Source: Vicinamibacteria bacterium (GTDB lineage Bacteria; Acidobacteriota; Vicinamibacteria; Fen-336). From it: a stretch of 64,000 nt of DNA. The notes below the pieces were generated by a model. That model saw nothing but the letters and a program-made list of their open reading frames with translations, did no database searches and was not told where the DNA came from. Made by a program: the position numbers and the translations under genes. Location of the stretch: contig DATMML010000137.1 in NCBI GenBank assembly GCA_035570235.1, forward strand, positions 1 through 64,000, given 5' to 3'. Positions within the stretch are counted from its first letter, which is position 1, and every line of letters starts with the position of its first letter. This document shows, one piece after another, positions 10,090 through 17,075 of this stretch.

Positions 10090-13011
10090 GTGCTGCGCAG
10101 GAATTGGGCCGTGTTTGTTGTCGGACTAGTGCTCTCGATGGCACCCGCAGCCTCTTCCCAAAGCAACACCACGGGAACGCTGTCGGGACGCGTGGTTTCC
10201 ACGGACGGGGTGCCGATCCCATCCGTTTCGGTGACGGTTGAGTCGGAGAGCATGCAGGGAAAGCGCCGGGCCTACACCTCGACCCGCGGAGACTACATTC
10301 TTCCGCTTCTACCTCCCGGGGACTACGGGGTCGTGTTCGAACGCACGGGTTTTCAAAGTCTTCGGGAACATGTCCGGATCGCCATTGCCCAGTCGGTTCC
10401 CTGTACGGTGACGCTGAGAGTCGCCCCCCTCACGGAGGAGGTCACAATCGACGAGAGGTCCTTGGGGGACTTCACGCGAACGCTGCCGCTTGTGTCGAGT
10501 TACCAGGCGGCCCTCATTGAAAAGCTGCCTCTCGATCGAACCCTGACCTCCGCGGCTCTGCTTGCCCCCAATGCCCGGCCCACCGGGCCGGCGGGGGCGA
10601 TTACGATCTCCGGGGCCGTTTCGTACGAGAGCCTCTATCTGATCGACGGGGTGGTGGTAAACGACAATCAAACCGGGCAGCCCAACCCCCTCTTCATCGA
10701 GGACGCCATCCAGGAGACCTCGATCAGCGCCGCGGGCGTGTCCGCGGAGTACGGCCGCTTTACCGGAGGGGTAGTGAACGCGATCACGAAGTCGGGGGGG
10801 AATGACTTCAGCGGCTCTTTCCGCACCACCCTCAGCAACGATGCGTGGACGGCCTTGACCCCGTGGCCGGGGGACGGACGGGTCAACAATTTAGTTCCGA
10901 CCTATGAGGCCACGCTGGGCGGGCCGGTGGTGAGGGACAAGCTGTGGTTCTTCGGGGCGAGCCGGCTCTCCGATCCCCGGAACAGCGCGAGCACGGCCTT
11001 CACCAACATCCCCTACGTCTTCGAGAATGATGAGAAGCGGTACGAAGGGAAGCTGACCTACACCCCGAATCCGAGGCACACTCTCAAGGGGTCCTTTACC
11101 CAGATCGACCTGGACCAATTCAATCGCGCCTCCGGCGCCGTCATGGACCTCGCCAGCTTGAGTGACCGGAGCAACCCCCAACAACTGCTCTCCTTCAACT
11201 ATGCGGGGGCCCTGAAGGAGAACCTATTCCTGGAGGGCCAGTTTTCGCAACGGAGCTATTCCCTGGTGGGATCGGGCTCTAAATTCACGGATCTCTTGCG
11301 GGGGACGATCCTCATCGACCGGCAGCGGGGCAACGCCCGATACCATTCCCCGAGCTCCTGTGGGGTCTGTACCACCGAGCAGAGGGACAACTATGACCTG
11401 CTGGCCAAGGGCACCTATTTCCTTTCCACCGAAAGCCTGGGCTCCCACAACCTGGTCTGGGGGGGCGAGGTCTTCAATGACCGGCGCTTCGACGATCAGT
11501 ACCCTTCGGGAAGCAACTACCAGGTCTTCGGCACCACGACCATCATCCGCGGCGGCGCCGTCTTCCCCCTCCTCAACAATGACGGGACCACATTCATCCG
11601 CTGGTCTCCGATATTCACGCACACCCAAGGAACGAACTTTAAGACCTACTCCACGTTCGTCACCGACGCCTGGCGGCTCAATGGCCGCGTGGGGTTCCAG
11701 GTGGGCCTTCGCTACGACAAGAATGGAGGCACGGACAGCGTGGGGAGGACGGTCGTCAAGGACAGCGCCCTGAGCCCACGCCTCTCCGTGACCGTGGACC
11801 CCTGGGGGGACGGCGAGTGGACGCTCAACGCGGGGTACGGCCGCTTTGTCGCGGGGATCCTGGTGACGGTGGCGGACGGCAGCTCCCCTGGGGGCCGGGC
11901 GGCTACGATCGACTTCGATTACCGCGGTCCCGCCATCAACAGCGACCCCACGGCCGTGAGCCTGGTGGACCAGAACGATGCGATCCAGGCCGTTTTCGAC
12001 TGGTTCAACGCGAACGGGGGCACCAACCGGCCCCCCCGCGGCACGCCCATCGTCCCCGGCCTCACCAGCGTGATCCGGGACTCGCTCGGTTCTCCGAGCG
12101 CGAAGGAGTGGACGCTGGGGGTGAGCCGCAGGTTGGGGGCGCGGGGCTCCTTCCGGGTCGACGGGATCTACCGGGTTTTCGGCGATTTCTACTCCGATCG
12201 CGTGGACCTCTCTACGGGACAGGTCACGGACCGGGCGGGCCGGGTGTTCGATCTGGACGTGATCGAGAACAACAACGACGTCCACCGGAACTACAAAGCC
12301 ATCGCCGCCCAAATCACGTACCGACTCAGGGACCGGGTCGGGCTCGGAGGCAACTACAGTCTCTCCGAGACCTCTGGCAACTACGACGGAGAAGCCCCCG
12401 GGCAGACCAACGCCTCACCCCGGCTCTACCCCCAGTACACCGACGGGCGCTGGAATCGGCCGTCCGGAGACCTTGCCTCCGATCAGCGTCACAAGGCGCG
12501 GATCTGGGTCACCTGTGACGTCCCCCTCCCCCCGCGGCTGGGGGGGCTGAGCCTGGGCGCGTTGGAGTTTCTTAGCTCCGGCACGCCCTACGGGGCAGTG
12601 GGCCCCGTAGATAGCCGGCCCTTCGTGACCAACCCGGGCTACGTCAACCCACCGGCGAGCGTAGCCTACTACTTCACGGCCCGGGATGCCTTTAGAACCG
12701 ACACCACGACGCGCACCGATTTCGTCCTCAACTACTCCCACCGGGTGGGTCTGGGCAAGCGGGCCGAGCTCTTTGTCCGGGGGACGCTCCTGAACGCCTT
12801 CAATCAACAGGGCATCGACAATGCCAGCGCCCTCGACCAGTCCGTCCTCACCGCCAACAACGACCCTCAACTCCTGCGCTTCAACCCGCTCGTCGACGCT
12901 CCCGTTAGGGGAACCAACTGGGCGTTTGGAAAGGCGTTCGGCAAGCCCCTCAGCCGCTTGGCTTACCAGCTTCCCCGCACGTTCGGCGCATCGGTGGGGT
13001 TCCGCTTCTGA
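10090..13011 (+). CDS. TonB-dependent receptor, Oar-like
   Basis: A 973-residue outer-membrane receptor. The GTG at 10090 is preferred because it directly starts the signal peptide (LRRNWAVFVVGLVLSM...SSQ); an in-frame ATG at 9997 would add 31 hydrophilic residues. A CarboxypepD_reg domain spans about residues 30-110 (GTLSGRVVSTDGVPIPSVSV). The plug carries SAEYGRFTGGVVNAITKSGG near 218. The barrel ends in GASVGFRF with terminal Phe. Substrate unknown. It is divergent from the YncE/phosphoesterase gene and convergent with a TPR gene, matching the receptor-plus-hydrolase pattern across the first 29 kb. Confidence 0.9.
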   Translation: MLRRNWAVFVVGLVLSMAPAASSQSNTTGTLSGRVVSTDGVPIPSVSVTVESESMQGKRRAYTSTRGDYILPLLPPGDYGVVFERTGFQSLREHVRIAIAQSVPCTVTLRVAPLTEEVTIDERSLGDFTRTLPLVSSYQAALIEKLPLDRTLTSAALLAPNARPTGPAGAITISGAVSYESLYLIDGVVVNDNQTGQPNPLFIEDAIQETSISAAGVSAEYGRFTGGVVNAITKSGGNDFSGSFRTTLSNDAWTALTPWPGDGRVNNLVPTYEATLGGPVVRDKLWFFGASRLSDPRNSASTAFTNIPYVFENDEKRYEGKLTYTPNPRHTLKGSFTQIDLDQFNRASGAVMDLASLSDRSNPQQLLSFNYAGALKENLFLEGQFSQRSYSLVGSGSKFTDLLRGTILIDRQRGNARYHSPSSCGVCTTEQRDNYDLLAKGTYFLSTESLGSHNLVWGGEVFNDRRFDDQYPSGSNYQVFGTTTIIRGGAVFPLLNNDGTTFIRWSPIFTHTQGTNFKTYSTFVTDAWRLNGRVGFQVGLRYDKNGGTDSVGRTVVKDSALSPRLSVTVDPWGDGEWTLNAGYGRFVAGILVTVADGSSPGGRAATIDFDYRGPAINSDPTAVSLVDQNDAIQAVFDWFNANGGTNRPPRGTPIVPGLTSVIRDSLGSPSAKEWTLGVSRRLGARGSFRVDGIYRVFGDFYSDRVDLSTGQVTDRAGRVFDLDVIENNNDVHRNYKAIAAQITYRLRDRVGLGGNYSLSETSGNYDGEAPGQTNASPRLYPQYTDGRWNRPSGDLASDQRHKARIWVTCDVPLPPRLGGLSLGALEFLSSGTPYGAVGPVDSRPFVTNPGYVNPPASVAYYFTARDAFRTDTTTRTDFVLNYSHRVGLGKRAELFVRGTLLNAFNQQGIDNASALDQSVLTANNDPQLLRFNPLVDAPVRGTNWAFGKAFGKPLSRLAYQLPRTFGASVGFRF

Positions 13012-13099
13012 AACAAGAGCGGCCCGCGACGCTCGACAGCCCTCGTCGCGCCCGAGAAGGCTCGCCCCGGGGCCGCCTCAATACCGTCGCTGCCCCTGC

Positions 13100-14020
13100 C
13101 TACTTGATCTGCTCGAGCGCCTTCTTCGCCAGGTCGGCCTGCTGCCCCGTCGGCGCCAGCTCCAGGATCTTCTTGAAGTCCGCCCGGGCGTCTTCCATCT
13201 TGCCGAGGTGCACGTACCCGAGACCGCGCTGGTAGTAGGCGTCGAGGTCCTTGGGGTCAACCGTCAGCGCCTTGGTGAAGTAGCGGACCGCTTCCTCGGT
13301 GTTTCCCGCCCCGAGGAAGTCCAGCCCGATATTGAAGAAGACGTCGGGGTTCTTGATCGTGCTCTCGTCGATCCCCGCCAGGAGCTCACGCCCGCGGTCG
13401 GTCATGCCGCCGGCGAGGGCGGCCTGGGCGGCAATTACGCGGATCTGAACGTTGTCGGGCTGCGCGGCAAGCGCCTGCTCCAAGTGCGGGAGTGCTTCCT
13501 TGTAGTTCTTCTCCGCGTAATAGCAGAGCCCGATTCGCTGGTGAATCGTGGAGGCCTGTGCCGGCATTGTCGCCAGCAGCCTCTCGAATTCCGCGCGGGC
13601 CTCGGGGAAGCGGCGTTCCTGGAAGGCGACCTCGGCTTTCTCGATTGCGGCCTTTATCTCCGGCGGCGGGCCGGACGGCGCCGCCTTGGCCAGCTTCAGC
13701 TCCAATGGGGCCAGGCGGCTGCTCTCGCTCGGCAGCTTCACGCTGATCTGCTTGGTCACGTATCCGTCCAGTTGAAAATCGAAGTTCCAGGTTCCGGCGG
13801 CAATCCCGCCCAGTACCCAGTGACCCTTCTTGTCCGTCTTGAGCGTGGTCTCCCCTTGGCGCTCGGGGAGGATGGCCTTCACGGTCACGCCTCCGAGGGG
13901 GGCCCCGCTTTCGTCCAGGACCCTGCCTTCCATGCGTCCGGTACCCCTCCAGTCCTGCGCGTGGACGGGAGTGGCGAGGGCGACCACGACCAGTATCGGC
14001 ATCATTCGAGCGGGGCCCAT
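13100..14020 (-). CDS. Secreted protein with carboxypeptidase-regulatory-like domain and TPRs
   Basis: A 306-residue protein. Start at 14020 is set by a strong AGGAGGTG ribosome binding site and a signal peptide (MMPILVVVALATPVHAQ). Residues about 25-110 form a CarboxypepD_reg-like beta-sandwich (GRMEGRVLDESGAPLGGVTV), the same fold found at the receptor N-termini. Residues about 125-305 are TPR repeats (NIGLDFLGAGNTEEAVRYF, YYQRGLGYVHLGKMEDARAD). No active site. It lies 137 nt downstream of the sulfatase-TPR-parvulin gene on the same strand, so co-expression is likely. The role is probably scaffolding in the periplasm (inference). Confidence 0.82.
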   Translation of the reverse strand: MGPARMMPILVVVALATPVHAQDWRGTGRMEGRVLDESGAPLGGVTVKAILPERQGETTLKTDKKGHWVLGGIAAGTWNFDFQLDGYVTKQISVKLPSESSRLAPLELKLAKAAPSGPPPEIKAAIEKAEVAFQERRFPEARAEFERLLATMPAQASTIHQRIGLCYYAEKNYKEALPHLEQALAAQPDNVQIRVIAAQAALAGGMTDRGRELLAGIDESTIKNPDVFFNIGLDFLGAGNTEEAVRYFTKALTVDPKDLDAYYQRGLGYVHLGKMEDARADFKKILELAPTGQQADLAKKALEQIK

Positions 14021-14157
14021 TCGGCCACCTCCTGTTGCAAGAGCGCGCTCACGGTACAATGGCGGCCCGCTCGCCGCAAGGCCCGCGGTGCCAGCCCCCG
14101 CCGGCGGGCCGCGGTCTTCCTCGGCGGGGCCCGAGCCCCCGCGGGCGGCCTCCAGCG

Positions 14158-16512
14158 CTATCGATCCCGCTTCAGGAGCACGAAGCCGGCCGGGGTGTCG
14201 AGGATCGGGCTGACCTCCCCCGGCCCGAGCGCCGCTGCCGCGCTCCGCAGCGGCTCGGCCAGTTCCTCCACCCTCACGTTTCCGAGGTCACCCCCTTCCG
14301 CGGCGGAGGCGTCAGCGGACTCCAACCGCGCCACGACGGCGAACGACTCGCCTGCCTTCAAGCGCGCCGCGATCTTCTCCGCCTGCGCCCGATCCGAAAC
14401 CCGGAGCAGGCGCAGGCGCACGGACCCCGCGGGGGCGGGAGCCAGCCGGTCGTGTGCCAGGTCGAGGCTGGCGCGCGCGTGGGGGTAGTCGGGGGCCTGC
14501 TGCACGAGCCGAGACAAAAGGGGCACCGCGGCCTCCGCCCGCCCCGCGCGGAGCTCCACCATGCCCAGGTAGAAGAGCGCGTCGGCGTCGTCGGGCTCGA
14601 GCCGCAGCGCTTCCTTGAACGCGCGTGCCGCGTCCTCCTCCCGCCGGAGCGCGCCCAGGGCCAGCCCGCGGGCGACGTGCCCCTCGACCAAGTTCGGATG
14701 AAGGCGTAGCGCCTCCTCCGCCTCCGCGAGCGCTTGGGGGACGTCTCCGAGGTTGCGGTGGAGGTTCGCGAGCTCGACGTGTAAGCGCGGGTCCGTGGCG
14801 TCAATGCGGCGCGCCTTTTCCAGGATCAGCCGCGCGCCTGCCAGATCCCCCCGCCGGAGGAGGATGCTGCCCTTGGCCCGCAGCAACTCGGGGTTTTGGG
14901 GCGCCACCGCTAGTCCCTTGTCCAGCGTGGAGAGCGCCTTCGCGTCCTGCCCGGCCCCCGCGTAGGCTTGGCCGAGCCATGCGTACATGGGAGCGGCCGC
15001 CAGCCCCGAGACGGTCCGCCGCGTGGGCGCCATCTGGGCCGCCTTCTCGAGGTGCGGGATCGCCTCCACGAAACGGCGCTTCTCCAGCAGGCAGCGGCCG
15101 AAGTAGTACTCGACGTTGAACGAGGGAATACCCGTGTCGCCGGCCAGGCGGCGGAAGAGGCGGAGGGCGCCGTCGAGATCGCGCGCGTTGTAGAGCCGCA
15201 TGGCCTCCCGCATGTCCCGCTGGTACGCCTGCACCTCGCGGAACTTGTCCTTGGGGTCGGCGCCCGAGGCGCTGCTCCCGGGGGCGGGCCCTCCACCGAC
15301 GTAACCAAGCGTGGCCAGGCGGGCGGCCGCGTCCGGGTCGAGCGCGGGCTGGATGGGTGCGACACCGGCCCGCGGGTCTAGCGTCGCCAGCCGCCCGCGG
15401 ATCGCGCTCGCGACCGAGGCCCGCTCCTGGGCGAGGTTTCGCGTCTCACCGGGGTCCTCTGCGAGACGGTACAGCTCGGCGCGCGGCGCCTCGATGTACT
15501 TCCATCCCTCGGCGCGTAGAGCGCGCAGGGGCGCGTAACCGAAATGGATTTGGGGGTAAAGCGTCTCCGTGTAGGACTCGTTGTCCGGGATGCGCCCGTC
15601 CTGGCGCAGGAAGGCCGCCCGGGAGGCGCCGCTTGTGGGTGGGGGCACAACCCCGGCGAGCTCCAGCACCGTCGCGAAGAGGTCCACGCTCCGGAACTGG
15701 CCGCGTACCCGTGTTCCCGAGGGCAGCCGGCCGGGCCAAGAGAAGAGCAGGGGGACCCTCAGGGTGGAGTCATAGACGAAGAACATGTGCTCGTCCTCGC
15801 CGTGCTCCCCGAGACCCTCGCCGTGGTCGGCGGTGGCGACGACCAGCGTCTGGCCCCGCAATCCCTTGGCGTCCAGCCAGGCGACGAGCCGCCCCAGCTG
15901 AGCATCGGCGTAGGCGACCTCCCCGTCGTAGGGCGCCTTCGCGAAGCGCTCCCGCCACGGCGACGGCGGCTCGTACGGGGCGTGGGGATCGAAGAGGTGG
16001 ACCCACAGGAAGAACGGCCTCGCGCGTGGCCGCGCTAGCCAGGCGAGGGCGTGGTCCAGGACCTCGGCGGCTTTCCGTTCGGTGCGTGCCTCGCGCGTGG
16101 TGGCATCCCCCATCCCGAAGGGGTCGTCGAAAAGGGTGAAGCCCCGGTCAAGCCCCGACGGCCGCGCCACGGGGTAGGCGCCGATGAAGCCTGCGGTGTC
16201 CCAGCCGTGGTCCCGGAGCACCGAGGCCAGGGTGGGGATCGCGGGCGGAAGCGGAGGAGAGTAGTTGTCGCGAATGCCGTGCTCGTAGGGGTAGCGGCCG
16301 GTCATGATCGACGCGTGCGAGGGCCGCGTCTGGGGCACCTGCACGACCGCGTCCTCGATGAGCACCCCCTCCCGCGCCAGCCGGTCTAGAGTGGCCGTCT
16401 CCCCGGCCCGGTAACCATAGGCTCCGACGTGGTCGGCGCGAAGGGTGTCGATGGTGACGAGCACGACGTTGGGGGCGCTGGCGACGGCCAGCAGGAGGGG
16501 GGCGAGGACCAC
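14158..16512 (-). CDS. Sulfatase-fold hydrolase / TPR / parvulin-like fusion
   Basis: A 784-residue exported protein with three parts. Residues 1-13 are a short hydrophobic leader. Residues about 14-400 are a sulfatase-fold (PF00884) domain: NVVLVTIDTLRADHVGAYGY holds the metal aspartate, TRPSHASIMTG near 60-70 replaces the formylglycine motif with Thr, and TADHGEGLGEHGEDEH lies near 225. After the hinge RLATLGYVGG, residues about 430-680 are TPRs. The last 95 residues match PpiC/SurA parvulin consensus (AEKIAARLKAGESFAVVAR, AEGGDLGN, GPGEVSPILDTPAGF). Such a combination is unusual. Start GTG at 16512 lacks a ribosome binding site but sits just after a CATAAT box. Substrate unknown. Confidence 0.82.
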   Translation of the reverse strand: MVLAPLLLAVASAPNVVLVTIDTLRADHVGAYGYRAGETATLDRLAREGVLIEDAVVQVPQTRPSHASIMTGRYPYEHGIRDNYSPPLPPAIPTLASVLRDHGWDTAGFIGAYPVARPSGLDRGFTLFDDPFGMGDATTREARTERKAAEVLDHALAWLARPRARPFFLWVHLFDPHAPYEPPSPWRERFAKAPYDGEVAYADAQLGRLVAWLDAKGLRGQTLVVATADHGEGLGEHGEDEHMFFVYDSTLRVPLLFSWPGRLPSGTRVRGQFRSVDLFATVLELAGVVPPPTSGASRAAFLRQDGRIPDNESYTETLYPQIHFGYAPLRALRAEGWKYIEAPRAELYRLAEDPGETRNLAQERASVASAIRGRLATLDPRAGVAPIQPALDPDAAARLATLGYVGGGPAPGSSASGADPKDKFREVQAYQRDMREAMRLYNARDLDGALRLFRRLAGDTGIPSFNVEYYFGRCLLEKRRFVEAIPHLEKAAQMAPTRRTVSGLAAAPMYAWLGQAYAGAGQDAKALSTLDKGLAVAPQNPELLRAKGSILLRRGDLAGARLILEKARRIDATDPRLHVELANLHRNLGDVPQALAEAEEALRLHPNLVEGHVARGLALGALRREEDAARAFKEALRLEPDDADALFYLGMVELRAGRAEAAVPLLSRLVQQAPDYPHARASLDLAHDRLAPAPAGSVRLRLLRVSDRAQAEKIAARLKAGESFAVVARLESADASAAEGGDLGNVRVEELAEPLRSAAAALGPGEVSPILDTPAGFVLLKRDR

Positions 16513-16517
16513 GCTCC

Positions 16518-16523
16518 ATTATG
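16518..16523 (-). promoter_or_regulatory. Possible -10 box directly before a GTG start
   Basis: CATAAT on the minus strand ends 5 nt before the GTG at 16512. Together with the missing Shine-Dalgarno this fits a leaderless mRNA. No clear -35. Confidence 0.35.
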
Positions 16524-16762
16524 AGCCGCCCGGCAACGCCTGTGTGGCCTCCTGGGGGCGGTCTCTTGAACAGTCCATCGGCCCACGCCGTGCGCACCGA
16601 CGTTGGCCGTGCTGGGGAGGCGGCCGGGCTTGCTTCCTGGCCAAGCGCCCGCTCGCGCACATGGTCTCGTGCGATGGCACGCCGGAGGACTGGTACCCCA
16701 AGCCCGTCCTGCGGGCCGCAATCGGCATAGGGGCGCCGGGTTACTCCGGCGGCCCCTGCCCC

Positions 16763-16794
16763 ACCACCCGGCGAGCGGGTCCGCACCGGGCGGT
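16763..16794 (-). ncRNA. Group II intron domain V
   Basis: A 32-nt hairpin on the minus strand: ACCGCCCGGTGCG, loop GACC, then CGC, a two-base bulge (TC) and GCCGGGTGGT. All lower-stem positions pair (two G-T wobbles). The asymmetric two-base bulge and the CGC catalytic triad in the 5' strand are the defining marks of domain V, the CGC form being that of class IIC. Confidence 0.82.
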
Positions 16795-16808
16795 TCGTGA
16801 AGTTGAGG

Positions 16809-16901
16809 TCATGCGCGGAGCCTGGGTAGGCCCAACACGTCGAAATGCGACGTGGTCAGCACGTTGTGAAGGCCCATGCTCGCGTTCTTCCACCATCGGC
16901 G
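16809..16901 (-). pseudogene. C-terminal remnant of an intron-encoded maturase
   Basis: About 30 codons from RRWWKNASMG to LGLPRLRA and a stop, ending 14 nt before domain V, where the reading frame of group II maturases normally ends. The reverse transcriptase motifs are absent. Assignment rests on position and on general resemblance to maturase tails. Confidence 0.55.
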
Positions 16902-17022
16902 CGTGTTGGCCGCCCCGGGTCGGTCGCCCTTCCGCAGTTGCGGTTCGCTTCGTTTGCGATGGCCTGCTTGCGGGAGGACTCGCACCTCCAAGGTGATGCC
17001 CATGCTGGGCGCACCAAGTGAA

Positions 17023-17051
17023 ACGGCCCCGGGGACAACCCCCGGGGCCGT
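17023..17051 (-). terminator. Terminator-like hairpin after the third receptor gene
   Basis: Perfect 12-bp stem (ACGGCCCCGGGG / CCCCGGGGCCGT) with a 5-nt loop, 24 nt beyond the receptor stop on the minus strand. Any T-tract is short (TTCACTTG), after which the intron relic begins. Confidence 0.6.
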
Positions 17052-17075
17052 GAACGGAGACGACGGGAAGGCCGA

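Larger units (their letters stand above)
16721..17014 (-). mobile_element. Internally deleted group II intron (probably class IIC)
   Basis: Read on the minus strand, the segment opens at 17014 with GTGCGCCCAGCATGGGC, the group II 5' end consensus (GTGYG) and first domain I helix, followed by GGAGGTGCGAGTCCTCC and AACCGCAACTGCGG as in intact introns. Almost all of domains I-IV and the reverse transcriptase are missing. The frame then shows a maturase-like C-terminal tail (RRWWKNASMGLHNVL... FDVLGLPRL, stop 16809-16811), then domain V, then a domain VI hairpin (16730-16756) and an end resembling the usual CCGAT at about 16721. About 294 nt remain of an element normally 2 kb or more. The 5' end lies 8 nt beyond the terminator hairpin of the receptor gene, the typical IIC target. 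The remaining bases of this gap (16513-16720 and 17052-17075) show nothing else. Confidence 0.78.
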
